DNA of 50,802 nt from Phycisphaerae bacterium. Its GTDB lineage: Bacteria > Planctomycetota > Phycisphaerae > Phycisphaerales > SM1A02. The notes below the pieces were generated by a model. It searched no databases, was not told the DNA's origin, and worked only from the letters and a program-made list of their open reading frames with translations. The stretch covers positions 1-50,802 of the forward strand of contig JABIWU010000021.1 of assembly GCA_018701395.1 (NCBI GenBank). Direction: 5' to 3'. The translations under genes were made by a program, and so were the position numbers. The stretch's first letter is position 1. The number at the start of each line of letters is the position of its first letter. Shown here one piece after another: positions 42,130 through 50,779 of the stretch.

Positions 42130-42603
42130 ATGTCACAAGTACCATCAGAAACAATGCAAGGATACTCGGCGCCAACTGTACGTCAATTTAGCGTCTTCCT
42201 TGAAAATAGAGTAGGAAGGCTTCTTGATTTGCTTCGTCACTTTGACGATTCATCTCACGTGCATGTACTGGGATTAAATGTCATTGACTCATCAGACCAT
42301 GCCGTAATTAGAATGATTCCTGACAACGCAGATGCAGCAAGGCACTTATTGAGAGATCTTGGAATTGCTTTTTCCGAAACCAATGTAATCGTTTCAGTGA
42401 TTGATGATTCACATTCCCTCGCTGATATGTGTTTATATTTGCTCGGCGCAGAATTAAACATCCTGTTTGTCTACTCACTCATTAAGCAATCTCCTATTGG
42501 AGATTCCGCCATTGCAGTTGCAATAGATGATCTAACGCTTGGGGCAAACTTATTAGTGCGAAAAGGTTTTAATTTGCTTGGTGAAGGCGACTTAATCGCT
42601 TAA
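42130..42603 (+). CDS. Tandem ACT-domain protein
   Basis: 157 aa. The start RQFSVFLENRVGRLLDLLRHF is a classic ACT beta-alpha opening, and a second ACT-like half follows (ILFVYSLIKQSPIGDSAIAVAID). Stand-alone ACT proteins usually sense amino acids. It lies 15 nt after the cyclophilin gene and shares TTAA with the converging mqnD stop. The target enzyme is unknown. Confidence 0.78.
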   Translation: MSQVPSETMQGYSAPTVRQFSVFLENRVGRLLDLLRHFDDSSHVHVLGLNVIDSSDHAVIRMIPDNADAARHLLRDLGIAFSETNVIVSVIDDSHSLADMCLYLLGAELNILFVYSLIKQSPIGDSAIAVAIDDLTLGANLLVRKGFNLLGEGDLIA

Positions 42604-43469
42604 ACAAATTCGACAGTTGCTATCTCAGGAACAGCACCCACACTCGCAGCATCGCTAAGAAACTGTTGCACTGCTTTTTTGCCGTTTTCGCCAAAATCTA
42701 AAGTCCAACGGTTTACATACATTTCAACAAATTCATCCGTACATGCCATGTCAATTCCACGACCCCACTGTGTTGCCCAGGCAAGAGATTTTTCACGGTT
42801 CGCCATTGCGTATTCAATTGACTGTAAAAGTAAATCTGTGATCTTGGAAGTAGCCTCGGCATAGAATCTAGAATCGATATCTTTTTTGATTGCGTTGCCA
42901 CCAAGTGGCAATGGCATCGAGGTTTTTTCTTTCCACCACGCACCTAGATCGCAGACTTCAAATAATCCATGCTCTTCGTAGGTCAATTGACCTTCATGGA
43001 TTACAACGCCTGCATCAAACAGACCAGCAGAAACTACGTCCATAATTTCAGTAAACTCAACTGGCTCCCATGTAATAGTGTGTTCTCCAGCAAGAATTCG
43101 CAGTGTCGCAAGGGCTGATGTTCTTAATCCAGGAACTGCAAACTTAGGATTTGAAGTAAGGAGATCCTCAAGTGTCGTTGCTTTTTTTGAAACTATTTTT
43201 GGACCATACCCATCGCCAAGGGAAGCTCCGCAAGCGGTTAAATCATACAAGTGCGCAACCGTTGGATAATGAGCAATACTGATTGCTGTAATATCGTAAA
43301 TGCCTTCCTCTGCTTCGGCGTTCAAAGTTTCGATGTCTTTCATTACAAGTTCGAATTCAAATGCGCCTACGTCTATTGAAGGTCCAGAACCATCAATGTC
43401 CGCAAGTGGCCACCACATAAAAGCATCGTCAGGGTCAGGACTATGTGCAAGTGTTATTGCGTGTTTCAA
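42600..43469 (-). CDS. mqnD: 1,4-dihydroxy-6-naphthoate synthase (menaquinone, futalosine pathway)
   Basis: 289 aa with a periplasmic-binding-protein-like fold. HSPDPDDAFMWWPL is the MqnD/MqnA-type opening, and DAGVVIHEGQLTYEEHGL and PLPLGGNAIKKD match MqnD. It converts cyclic dehypoxanthine futalosine to 1,4-dihydroxy-6-naphthoate. Other mqn genes are not in the window. It overlaps the acyl-CoA ligase gene by 4 nt (ATGA). Confidence 0.88.
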   Translation of the reverse strand: MKHAITLAHSPDPDDAFMWWPLADIDGSGPSIDVGAFEFELVMKDIETLNAEAEEGIYDITAISIAHYPTVAHLYDLTACGASLGDGYGPKIVSKKATTLEDLLTSNPKFAVPGLRTSALATLRILAGEHTITWEPVEFTEIMDVVSAGLFDAGVVIHEGQLTYEEHGLFEVCDLGAWWKEKTSMPLPLGGNAIKKDIDSRFYAEATSKITDLLLQSIEYAMANREKSLAWATQWGRGIDMACTDEFVEMYVNRWTLDFGENGKKAVQQFLSDAASVGAVPEIATVEFV

Positions 43470-44938
43470 TCTACAGTTTCCTTCTCAACTAATTTTGTCA
43501 ATTCTCGGCGCATAATTTTTCCAGTAGGATTTCTCGGCATCTCATCAAGAGCATAAATACTTTTGGGTACTTTAAATTGAGCAATTGTTTCCCGACACCA
43601 AGATCGCAACTTTTGCTCATCAAATGTCGCGCCTTCTGCTAACTCAACAAATGCGACTGCAACTTCACCGCGAGCGACATCTCTACGACCAACTACACCC
43701 GCTGCAATTACATCAGGATGATTCATTAAAACTTCTTCTATTTCTCTTGGAAACACGTTCTCGCCAGCGATAATTAACATCTCTTTTATGCGACCTGTGA
43801 TGTACAAAAAGCCATCTTCGTCAAGTTGGCCCATATCCCCTGTCTTAAAATAGCCTTTAGAGTCAAAGGCATTCTTTGTCTCTTCTTCAAGATTAAAATA
43901 ACCCTGCATAATGTTTGGTCCAGTTATTCGAATTTCACCATTTTGACCTGCAGGCAATTCATTTTCATTTTCATCAACGATGCGTTCGGACACATCATAA
44001 ACAGGTTTTCCAACTGTTCCTCTTCGTTGTTCTTCTGGTCTGCACAAATTAGTAACCGGTGCTGTTTCAGTTAGGCCATACCCCTCTAAAATTGTTACGT
44101 CGAGCCGATTCTTAAATCCTTCATAGACTGCGTCTGGCAATGCTTCGCCTCCAGATAACGCGAAACGAATTGAATCAAAATCACTTGCCTTTGCGCTTTT
44201 AGAATTTAATATTGCATTGAACATAGATGGAATTGCAAGCATTACGGTTGGCTTGTTTTTCCGTATTAAATCTAGAACTTTTCGCGGATTAAACTTTGCA
44301 CAGTACACCGCAGTCGCACCAATGGCGGATGGGATTAGCGTTGTTGCTGTAAATCCAAAACTATGAAATTGTGGCAACAACCCTAAGAACACATCGTTTT
44401 TTGCAAAACTTACCCACCTTTTACATTGGTCAACGTTAGCGAGTAAATTTCCCGCTGAAAGCATTACACCTTTTGGCTTTCCTGAAGTTCCTGATGTGTA
44501 CAAAAGTGCAGCGAGCATATCACTTTCACATTTGACGGATTTTCTAATAGGTGGGAATCCACCAAAAGACATTTGATCCAATTTTATCGCCTTAATTCCA
44601 TCTGGCAAACCGCCAATCATGTCAATCATTGCATCGACAGTGATAACTGTGTCGACACCGCTGTCTGCAATAATAAAATCAATCTCTTCTTTCGTAAGAA
44701 GATAATTTAATGGCACAATTGTTTTGCCAAGGGACCAAATCGCTGTCAACGAAACTGGAAACATCCCTGAGGTTGGCAATAGAACTGCAACATGAGGCTT
44801 ATCAGTATTTATGTGTTTTGCTACATGCCAAGAAGCGACCTGCAAATCTAACCCCTTCCACTTTCGATAATCATCGACAATGAGAGTCTTGAAGGGATTC
44901 CTTCTCCATGTTCTGTAAATGGATGTTAGAAGTTGCAT
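43466..44938 (-). CDS. AMP-dependent acyl-CoA ligase
   Basis: 490 aa from the ATG at 44938 (MQLLTSIYRTWRRNP). An upstream ATG at 45142 would run through the divergent lipoprotein gene and is rejected. Adenylate-forming motifs are LLYTSGTSGKPKGVMLSAGN, then EGYGLTETAPV, YFKTGDMGQLDEDGFLYITGR and PRNPTGKIMRREL with the catalytic lysine. The acid used cannot be told: fatty acids are most common. Coupling to mqnD makes a link to quinone or aromatic acid activation conceivable. Confidence 0.9.
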   Translation of the reverse strand: MQLLTSIYRTWRRNPFKTLIVDDYRKWKGLDLQVASWHVAKHINTDKPHVAVLLPTSGMFPVSLTAIWSLGKTIVPLNYLLTKEEIDFIIADSGVDTVITVDAMIDMIGGLPDGIKAIKLDQMSFGGFPPIRKSVKCESDMLAALLYTSGTSGKPKGVMLSAGNLLANVDQCKRWVSFAKNDVFLGLLPQFHSFGFTATTLIPSAIGATAVYCAKFNPRKVLDLIRKNKPTVMLAIPSMFNAILNSKSAKASDFDSIRFALSGGEALPDAVYEGFKNRLDVTILEGYGLTETAPVTNLCRPEEQRRGTVGKPVYDVSERIVDENENELPAGQNGEIRITGPNIMQGYFNLEEETKNAFDSKGYFKTGDMGQLDEDGFLYITGRIKEMLIIAGENVFPREIEEVLMNHPDVIAAGVVGRRDVARGEVAVAFVELAEGATFDEQKLRSWCRETIAQFKVPKSIYALDEMPRNPTGKIMRRELTKLVEKETVD

Positions 44939-44981
44939 CGTGTTCTTTCCAAAAGGGTACGATACACGCTGGAACAATACT

Positions 44982-45647
44982 ATGCGAATACCATTTCTAG
45001 CTCTTTTACTACTAACCGCCCTCTTTGGTCTTGGTTGCGAATCTACCAAAACCAATTCGCTTGAATTATCTCTTCGGGAATACAACAAAGGGCAATGGCG
45101 ACTCTCTGAAATGTGGGCAAATAAAGCAATTGAGAATAACACAAATCAGGACGAAGCAGAATACATGCTCGGTCTTTGTGAATTTCAACTAAACAATATT
45201 GAATCTTCAAAACATTGGTTTACAAAAGCACAACAATCAACGAACTCAGAAGTAAAAGGAAAGTCGACTGCTATGTTAGGCATCATTGCTTCATGCGAAG
45301 GCAATTACACTGAAGCTCAATCAGCATTCAGATCTGCGTCGATTAACTTGCAAGGCATAGACAAACAAAAAGCGAATGAACGAAGTGGGAATAAAGGCGA
45401 TGATGGAAAATACATGCTTCAATTTGGCGCATATCAGAACAAAACTAATGCTGACCAAGCAGTAGTCATACTGAAAAGTAAGCTATCACAGAGTGGACTC
45501 GGTTCAATTCAGATAACAAAAGATATCGGCAAATATGGCAAAACTATGTTTTTAGTTCAAGCAGGTCATTTTTCTACAAGGGCGGACGCTTCTCAACGGA
45601 GAGAACGCGGCGATTTGCCAGATTGCATTGTGGCGGTATCCAATTAA
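44982..45647 (+). CDS. TPR-SPOR lipoprotein
   Basis: 221 aa from the ATG at 44982 (MRIPFLALLLLTALFGLGC, lipobox LGLGC). The frame extends upstream to 44919 but that part overlaps the divergent ligase. Residues about 30-130 form TPR-like helices (AEYMLGLCEFQLNNIESSKHW). The C-terminal 75 residues (YMLQFGAYQNKTNADQAVVIL, then FLVQAGHFSTRADASQR) are a SPOR domain, which binds denuded peptidoglycan at division sites. It probably acts in envelope or division work in the periplasm. Confidence 0.88.
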   Translation: MRIPFLALLLLTALFGLGCESTKTNSLELSLREYNKGQWRLSEMWANKAIENNTNQDEAEYMLGLCEFQLNNIESSKHWFTKAQQSTNSEVKGKSTAMLGIIASCEGNYTEAQSAFRSASINLQGIDKQKANERSGNKGDDGKYMLQFGAYQNKTNADQAVVILKSKLSQSGLGSIQITKDIGKYGKTMFLVQAGHFSTRADASQRRERGDLPDCIVAVSN

Positions 45648-45686
45648 GCAAAGTACTCTCCCTTAGACGATAATATCGCATAGTAA

Positions 45687-48011
45687 ATGGCAAAATCAAG
45701 TGGACAAAAAAATAAAGTAAGTAGCAAAAGTCGAAGAAAGACTGTACTTAAAAATGTGCCGAAGCCTTCGCTCTCAGTACTATATTTATTGCGAAGGCCA
45801 GAGTTCCTACGAACTTGTTTTATCATTTTCCTTTTCCTCGTTGTGGTCTCCATTCTTGCGACTTGGTCTGGTGAACAAATAAAAGTTCATGATGGACAAA
45901 TTGCTACAGAAACTCGAATTAAACGAATTAACTTCCAATTCGACAATGCTGCAGCCACAGAAGCGAAACGTGCAGAAGTGAGAAATTCGTCTCCAAAAAT
46001 CTACATCGTAAACTCCACTTTTATTGAACGTCTAAAAGCATCTTTAAATGGACTACCAACTGCGGTGTCAGGAAAAGTTGCTGTCGAGGATGTATCTCCA
46101 GAACTCGTAACTCAATTTAACTTAACTCCAGAATCACTCCTTACCTTGCAGTCGATGTCAAAAAATGGTGAACCGACCTATTCATGGACTAGGTCAGTCT
46201 CGAAATTGATTCAAAACATTCAACAGAACAAACCGCTCCTTACTAGCGAAGAATTTCAAGTGTTCACAACGACACCTTCTTCTAATCGTGAGTTGTTCAT
46301 TGGAGCAGGCAGAATTATTCGTCCCTACCAAGCAGATGCTGTACCTCTTCCTGTAAATGCTCAAGGTGAGCCAGATTTAAAAATTGCTGAACTCATCAGT
46401 TCAGTCGATTTTCCCGAATCTCTTGTCCCAATAATTGGAGCGCGACTGTTAAACAATCATCAACCAAGTATTTTACTTGATGTTGAAGATACGCAAGCTC
46501 GAGCAGAAGCAGCCGCTGTTGCTGTTGTACCAGTAATTGTAAAACACATTCAAGGCGAAATTATTTGGCGCAAAGGTGATTCAATTTCAGCCACACAATA
46601 CGAAAATGCTATTTTAGAACAGCAACACTTTTTCGCAAACTCAACTTTACTAGACCGATGGCTACCAAGAATTGGGTCGATTGGACTGCTTGCAATGCTT
46701 GCTGTTTTCATAGGAGCATATACAACTTCTGCAAATCCACGAGTAGCAAAAAACCCCCTTCGATTGCTTGCTCTTTGTGCACTGATGTCATTAATGCTTG
46801 GTCTTTCTGTAATCGTCACGCTTCAATCACCTGCATTTATTTTTGCTTCTGCAATTGTCCCTACGTTGCTTGTAGTAACTATTGTTAGTCTTGCGTATGG
46901 CCAGAGAATGGGAATGTTCATTGCATTTATGCAATGCGCTCTCGTTACGATGGCGTTGTCGCAATCGATTGCTTGGTTCATTCTTTTAATTGCTGGGTGC
47001 GGAATGATGATTAGCCAAGTCAGGGAGGTTCGCCAACGGCAAACCCTCATTCATGCTTCAGGCAAAACAGCAATTACATTTGCAATTGGTGCTTTATTTT
47101 TAGGTCTTGCAAAAGTTTCTGACATCTCGATTGCTTGGCAGCCAGTTGTCACCGATTCTCTTTTTGCAGGCGCATCTGCTTTAGTTGTTGGCTTTTTCGT
47201 TCTAGGCATTCTTCCAAGCATCGAAAGTGTCTTTGATATAACCACTGGCATGACCCTTGCTGACCTTCGTGACCCACGAAAACCGTTACTTAAACAACTT
47301 CAGCAACTCGCTCCAGGTACTTTTAACCACTCAAGGCAAGTTGCTGACATTGCTGAGACTGCTACTGAAGCAATCGGCGGCGATTCATTGCTTGCGTATG
47401 TTGGGGGGCTTTACCACGACATTGGCAAAATGAATAAACCAGAATACTTTATTGAGAATCAAACGGGCTACAACAGACATAAAGATCTTAAACCATCAAT
47501 GAGTCTGCTTGTCATTATTGGTCATGTAAAAGATGGAATTGAACTTGGAAAAGAATACGATTTACCTCGAGAGCTTATTCATTTCATCGAAGCACATCAT
47601 GGAACAACACTTGTCGAATATTTTTATCACGCAGCTCTAAAATCTGCAGAAGAAATCGGCGAGCCAATTAATGAATCTCAATTTAGATATCCAGGGCCTA
47701 GACCAAAAACTAAGGAAGCAGCAGTACTCATGATTGCAGATGCCGTTGAATCTGCGTCCAGAGCTCTTCCAGACCCGAACCCTGCGAGAATCGAAACTTT
47801 AGTTCGTGACCTCTCGCGAAAGAGATTACTTGATCATCAATTTGATGAATGCGGTTTGACTTTTACTGATTTAGCAAAGGTAGAAGATGCAATCATCGCA
47901 CGATTGAATTCCATCTATCACACTCGCATCAAGTACCCTGAAGATGATGTGTCAGATGCAAACGATCTCGAAATAATAGAAGCTGAAGAAACTAATGATA
48001 TTGCAGGTTAA
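45687..48011 (+). CDS. 7TM-HD family phosphodiesterase (PgpH-like)
   Basis: 774 aa. An N-terminal membrane helix (about 49-70) is followed by an extracytoplasmic domain (about 75-325), seven membrane segments (about 330-500) and a cytoplasmic HD domain. The metal-binding motifs are intact: GTFNHSRQVAD, then GGLYHDIGKMNKP, FIEAHHGTT and LMIADAVESASRA. Related 7TMR-HD proteins (PgpH) hydrolyse cyclic di-AMP. It lies 39 nt after the SPOR lipoprotein gene. Confidence 0.92.
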   Translation: MAKSSGQKNKVSSKSRRKTVLKNVPKPSLSVLYLLRRPEFLRTCFIIFLFLVVVSILATWSGEQIKVHDGQIATETRIKRINFQFDNAAATEAKRAEVRNSSPKIYIVNSTFIERLKASLNGLPTAVSGKVAVEDVSPELVTQFNLTPESLLTLQSMSKNGEPTYSWTRSVSKLIQNIQQNKPLLTSEEFQVFTTTPSSNRELFIGAGRIIRPYQADAVPLPVNAQGEPDLKIAELISSVDFPESLVPIIGARLLNNHQPSILLDVEDTQARAEAAAVAVVPVIVKHIQGEIIWRKGDSISATQYENAILEQQHFFANSTLLDRWLPRIGSIGLLAMLAVFIGAYTTSANPRVAKNPLRLLALCALMSLMLGLSVIVTLQSPAFIFASAIVPTLLVVTIVSLAYGQRMGMFIAFMQCALVTMALSQSIAWFILLIAGCGMMISQVREVRQRQTLIHASGKTAITFAIGALFLGLAKVSDISIAWQPVVTDSLFAGASALVVGFFVLGILPSIESVFDITTGMTLADLRDPRKPLLKQLQQLAPGTFNHSRQVADIAETATEAIGGDSLLAYVGGLYHDIGKMNKPEYFIENQTGYNRHKDLKPSMSLLVIIGHVKDGIELGKEYDLPRELIHFIEAHHGTTLVEYFYHAALKSAEEIGEPINESQFRYPGPRPKTKEAAVLMIADAVESASRALPDPNPARIETLVRDLSRKRLLDHQFDECGLTFTDLAKVEDAIIARLNSIYHTRIKYPEDDVSDANDLEIIEAEETNDIAG

Positions 48012-48021
48012 AAAACTGCCA

Positions 48022-49578
48022 TCAATCTAGTGCATCGAGTTCTGCAAATAGAATTGCTAAGCCCATCACATTTAATTGTGCTTCAACATAAGCACCGCCC
48101 AGAGTTGAACCATAAAGCAAAGAACATTTTGCAGATGGGGATTGCGATAGAACTGCTTGTTCATCTGGATTAATTTCATTTAGTATTTCTATAAATCCAG
48201 TTGAAAAATCTCTAAAATCTACCGCTAAAGCGAAATCTATTTCGACTTGCTTAGAATGTCTTCTAATTACTTGTGATAAAGAAGTTGCGTAAGGCGAACC
48301 GAATGCTCTCCATGCTTGTGGGCCAAATGCAATCGCTACTCGTTCCGTACCCTGTTTTTTAAGACGCAACTGATCGCCGGGGTGAACCACAGCGTCCATC
48401 ATATTCTGATTTTCTTCATCTTCCCCCATCATCGAGATGTCCCAAGTATGCGGCATCTTAGATTCGCTTAATTTCATACTAAATTCTTCTAGTACTTGCT
48501 CAGAAAGTGAATTTACTGCCGTTGATGCTTCCTTTAGATATTCAACTTGATTATTTACGTCAATCAACGACGCAAGTGTTAAACCATTTTTTGAATTAAG
48601 ACCATACGCAACAACATTTTCCTCTGCCACATTAGCAAGCAATCGCATGCTTGAAATCAAAAATGTCGGAGGCGCTGAAGCGTAAGAAGCGATTGAATCA
48701 AATGTCCTCTCATCGATTTCCAATAACTGCCGAATAAAATCGCCTGACATCGCATATTGAACCATGCTGTCATTGAGATACGTTGCCATTTCATGCATAG
48801 AACCATTGTCGATTGTAAGATTGCTTTTGTCTTTAGATTCAATTTCTACAGTCGTTGTAAGCACAAAATCTTCAATGTCTGCACCAAAGGAAAATTTTTC
48901 TATCGTTGCGCACCAAGCAGTCAATGCTTTGAATGCTTTTCTAGCAGAGGCTGTTGTATTTCGTTGTTCTTTAGAAATCACACCACTTAGATCCGGCTTG
49001 TTCATCGATCCGATAAACATTCCGCCAGTCATTTGAGCAATTGGGCCAAACTGTTGCCACAAAGGGGCAAACCGAATCACCCAACCTGCTTGTGTATCTG
49101 GCATTGTTTCGAAAATTTCAGAAAGCCCAGTCCCTTTACGGACATTTACTTTGTTATCACCTGAAGCAATAAACCAACCATCCACAGTTGTTGATGCTTT
49201 TAACCATGAAGAACTAGAAACAGATAAAGTTCTGCCTTCTTTTGCTTTACAAATAATTTGCATATGTGGCATTGCCCCGAACATGCCAGCTGGTGGTTGG
49301 CCTTCTGAAAGGACGGTTGGCTCAACAACTAAAAGTAATTCTGATGACAAATCCACAGCTGTCGGGTCATCAATAAATTGCGAAAGAAAAATATCTAAAT
49401 ACTCAACCTTTGCACTAGTCGATTCAGTTTTTTCATAGATGGTTTCAATTATTGCGTTAATTGCATTTCCGTCTTTAATCGACAGAACTGACATGGCATC
49501 ATCGGCAATAAAGTCGCGAGGATGCTGCGCATATATGGTTGAACAAAGTAATAGTGGAAGTAAAGTAGTAATTTTCAT
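48022..49578 (-). CDS. Uncharacterised secreted protein
   Basis: 518 aa with a signal peptide (MKITTLLPLLLCSTIYA, cut before QHP). The body alternates strands and helices, including DFIADDAMSVLSIKDGNAI near the N-terminus, reminiscent of DUF3352-type secreted proteins, but I cannot assign a family with confidence. It has no catalytic motif I recognise. It overlaps mutY by 4 nt and converges with the 7TM-HD gene. Confidence 0.6.
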   Translation of the reverse strand: MKITTLLPLLLCSTIYAQHPRDFIADDAMSVLSIKDGNAINAIIETIYEKTESTSAKVEYLDIFLSQFIDDPTAVDLSSELLLVVEPTVLSEGQPPAGMFGAMPHMQIICKAKEGRTLSVSSSSWLKASTTVDGWFIASGDNKVNVRKGTGLSEIFETMPDTQAGWVIRFAPLWQQFGPIAQMTGGMFIGSMNKPDLSGVISKEQRNTTASARKAFKALTAWCATIEKFSFGADIEDFVLTTTVEIESKDKSNLTIDNGSMHEMATYLNDSMVQYAMSGDFIRQLLEIDERTFDSIASYASAPPTFLISSMRLLANVAEENVVAYGLNSKNGLTLASLIDVNNQVEYLKEASTAVNSLSEQVLEEFSMKLSESKMPHTWDISMMGEDEENQNMMDAVVHPGDQLRLKKQGTERVAIAFGPQAWRAFGSPYATSLSQVIRRHSKQVEIDFALAVDFRDFSTGFIEILNEINPDEQAVLSQSPSAKCSLLYGSTLGGAYVEAQLNVMGLAILFAELDALD

Positions 49579-50609
49579 GCTATGCAGTGTACAGCGAGTA
49601 CCTTGCGTTGAGCTGATGCGAGCGGGAGTTCATGTAGCAAATCTTGTTTTACCCAAAAAAAACGTCTTTCACGTGCAAGTTTGCAAGAGAACACTGAGAA
49701 GGAGATAATCCTATGAGAAAGAACATGTTCAAACTCACCAATAGAGACGAGTTTATTTTTTAAGTGCAATTTCTTTCGCACTTGCGCCTCTGTCAATTTA
49801 ATATCCGAGTCAATAGTAGGAACTTGCCACATCCCAGCCCAAAGGCCAGAATCTTTCCGTTGCTCAAATGCTAATTCGCCTTCATGTTCTACAACCACGG
49901 AATAATGATAGACGCATTTCTTCATTGCTCTTTTCTTGGAAGGAGGAATGTCACGTTGAGTATTTTCCTTGTATGCACTGCAACATGATTGCAAAGGACA
50001 ATCATCGCAAGACGGCGATCTAGATGTACAAACTGTCGCACCTAATTCCATCAACCCTTCATTAAATAATCGCGGCGAATTGCAACTTGTTACTAATGAC
50101 TCTGAGATTTGCCATGTCCAAGTAGATGGAGTAGATTCACCGGCGTGATTGCAAAGCCTGCACAAGACTCTATGTACATTTGCATCAACTATTGGAGCGT
50201 GTTTCTCAAATGCGATTGAAGCAATTGCTCCAGCGGTATATTTACCAACACCAGGAAGTTGCAACAGTGATTCGATGTCACTTGGCACCTCCCCACCGAA
50301 TTCTGATTCAAGAACCTCTGCTGTTTTCTTCAAATTTTTTGCGCGTCTGTAATATCCAAGGCCTTGCCACAGTTCAAGGACTCCCTGCTCATCACTTATT
50401 GCCATGCTCTTCGCATCGGGAAATCGTTGCAACATAATTGGCCATCGCTGAGCAACTCTATCAATTTGCGTTTGCTGCGCCATAAACTCGCAAACCAACC
50501 TACCCCAAGGAAAATCGTCATTTCGCCATGGGAAATCCCTTGCCGATTTAGTAAACCAACTCTCTATTTTGGATGTAATTTGTAAAATTTCTTCTTGTTC
50601 AAATGCCAC
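49575..50609 (-). CDS. mutY: A/G-specific adenine glycosylase
   Basis: 344 aa, GTG start. It removes adenine mispaired with 8-oxoguanine. The N-terminal HhH-GPD domain shows VCEFMAQQTQIDRV (catalytic Glu), LLQLPGVGKYTAGAIASIAF and PIVDANVHRVLCR (catalytic Asp). A [4Fe-4S] loop with C-x6-C-x2-C-x5-C spacing (VCTSRSPSCDDCPLQSCC) and a C-terminal NUDIX-like domain (about 225-344) follow. A TATTCT -10 box lies exactly 6 nt before the GTG. Confidence 0.95.
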   Translation of the reverse strand: MAFEQEEILQITSKIESWFTKSARDFPWRNDDFPWGRLVCEFMAQQTQIDRVAQRWPIMLQRFPDAKSMAISDEQGVLELWQGLGYYRRAKNLKKTAEVLESEFGGEVPSDIESLLQLPGVGKYTAGAIASIAFEKHAPIVDANVHRVLCRLCNHAGESTPSTWTWQISESLVTSCNSPRLFNEGLMELGATVCTSRSPSCDDCPLQSCCSAYKENTQRDIPPSKKRAMKKCVYHYSVVVEHEGELAFEQRKDSGLWAGMWQVPTIDSDIKLTEAQVRKKLHLKNKLVSIGEFEHVLSHRIISFSVFSCKLARERRFFWVKQDLLHELPLASAQRKVLAVHCIA

Positions 50610-50615
50610 AACAGA

Positions 50616-50621
50616 AGAATA
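50616..50621 (-). promoter_or_regulatory. -10 box TATTCT placed 6 nt before the mutY start codon
   Basis: TATTCT (50621-50616), six bases (50615-50610), then the GTG at 50609. The -35 match is weak. It fits a leaderless mutY transcript. Confidence 0.45.
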
Positions 50622-50719
50622 ATCAACTCGAACGTAAAATGAATAAAAAAAGCAACAGAATCACATCAAAAGTGTCGTATATTTTATCCCAATGTTGCAT
50701 TTTCAGAAAGGTACAAGCA

Positions 50720-50767
50720 ATGAACACTATCAAACCTACCCCATTAAAAAAGCCCCAGCCAATTTAG
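50720..50767 (+). CDS. Possible 15-aa peptide ORF before a terminator
   Basis: ATG to TAG encodes MNTIKPTPLKKPQPI, a Pro- and Lys-rich 15-mer. AGAAAGG lies 9 nt upstream as a candidate ribosome-binding site. The stop codon overlaps the terminator hairpin. It could be a leader peptide or chance. Confidence 0.25.
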   Translation: MNTIKPTPLKKPQPI

Positions 50768-50779
50768 GCTGGGGCTTTT
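50750..50779. terminator. Bidirectional rho-independent terminator
   Basis: AAGCCCCAGCC (50750-50760), loop AATTTA, GGCTGGGGCTT (50767-50777) form an 11-bp stem. A T-run follows and an A-run precedes it, so it can work on both strands. The gene it serves on the right is outside the window. Confidence 0.85.

Noticed and set aside
44939-45142. Upstream ATG start for the acyl-CoA ligase
   Set aside because: The added 68 residues are antisense to the leader and signal peptide of the divergent lipoprotein, while the 44938 start matches the normal N-terminus of the family.
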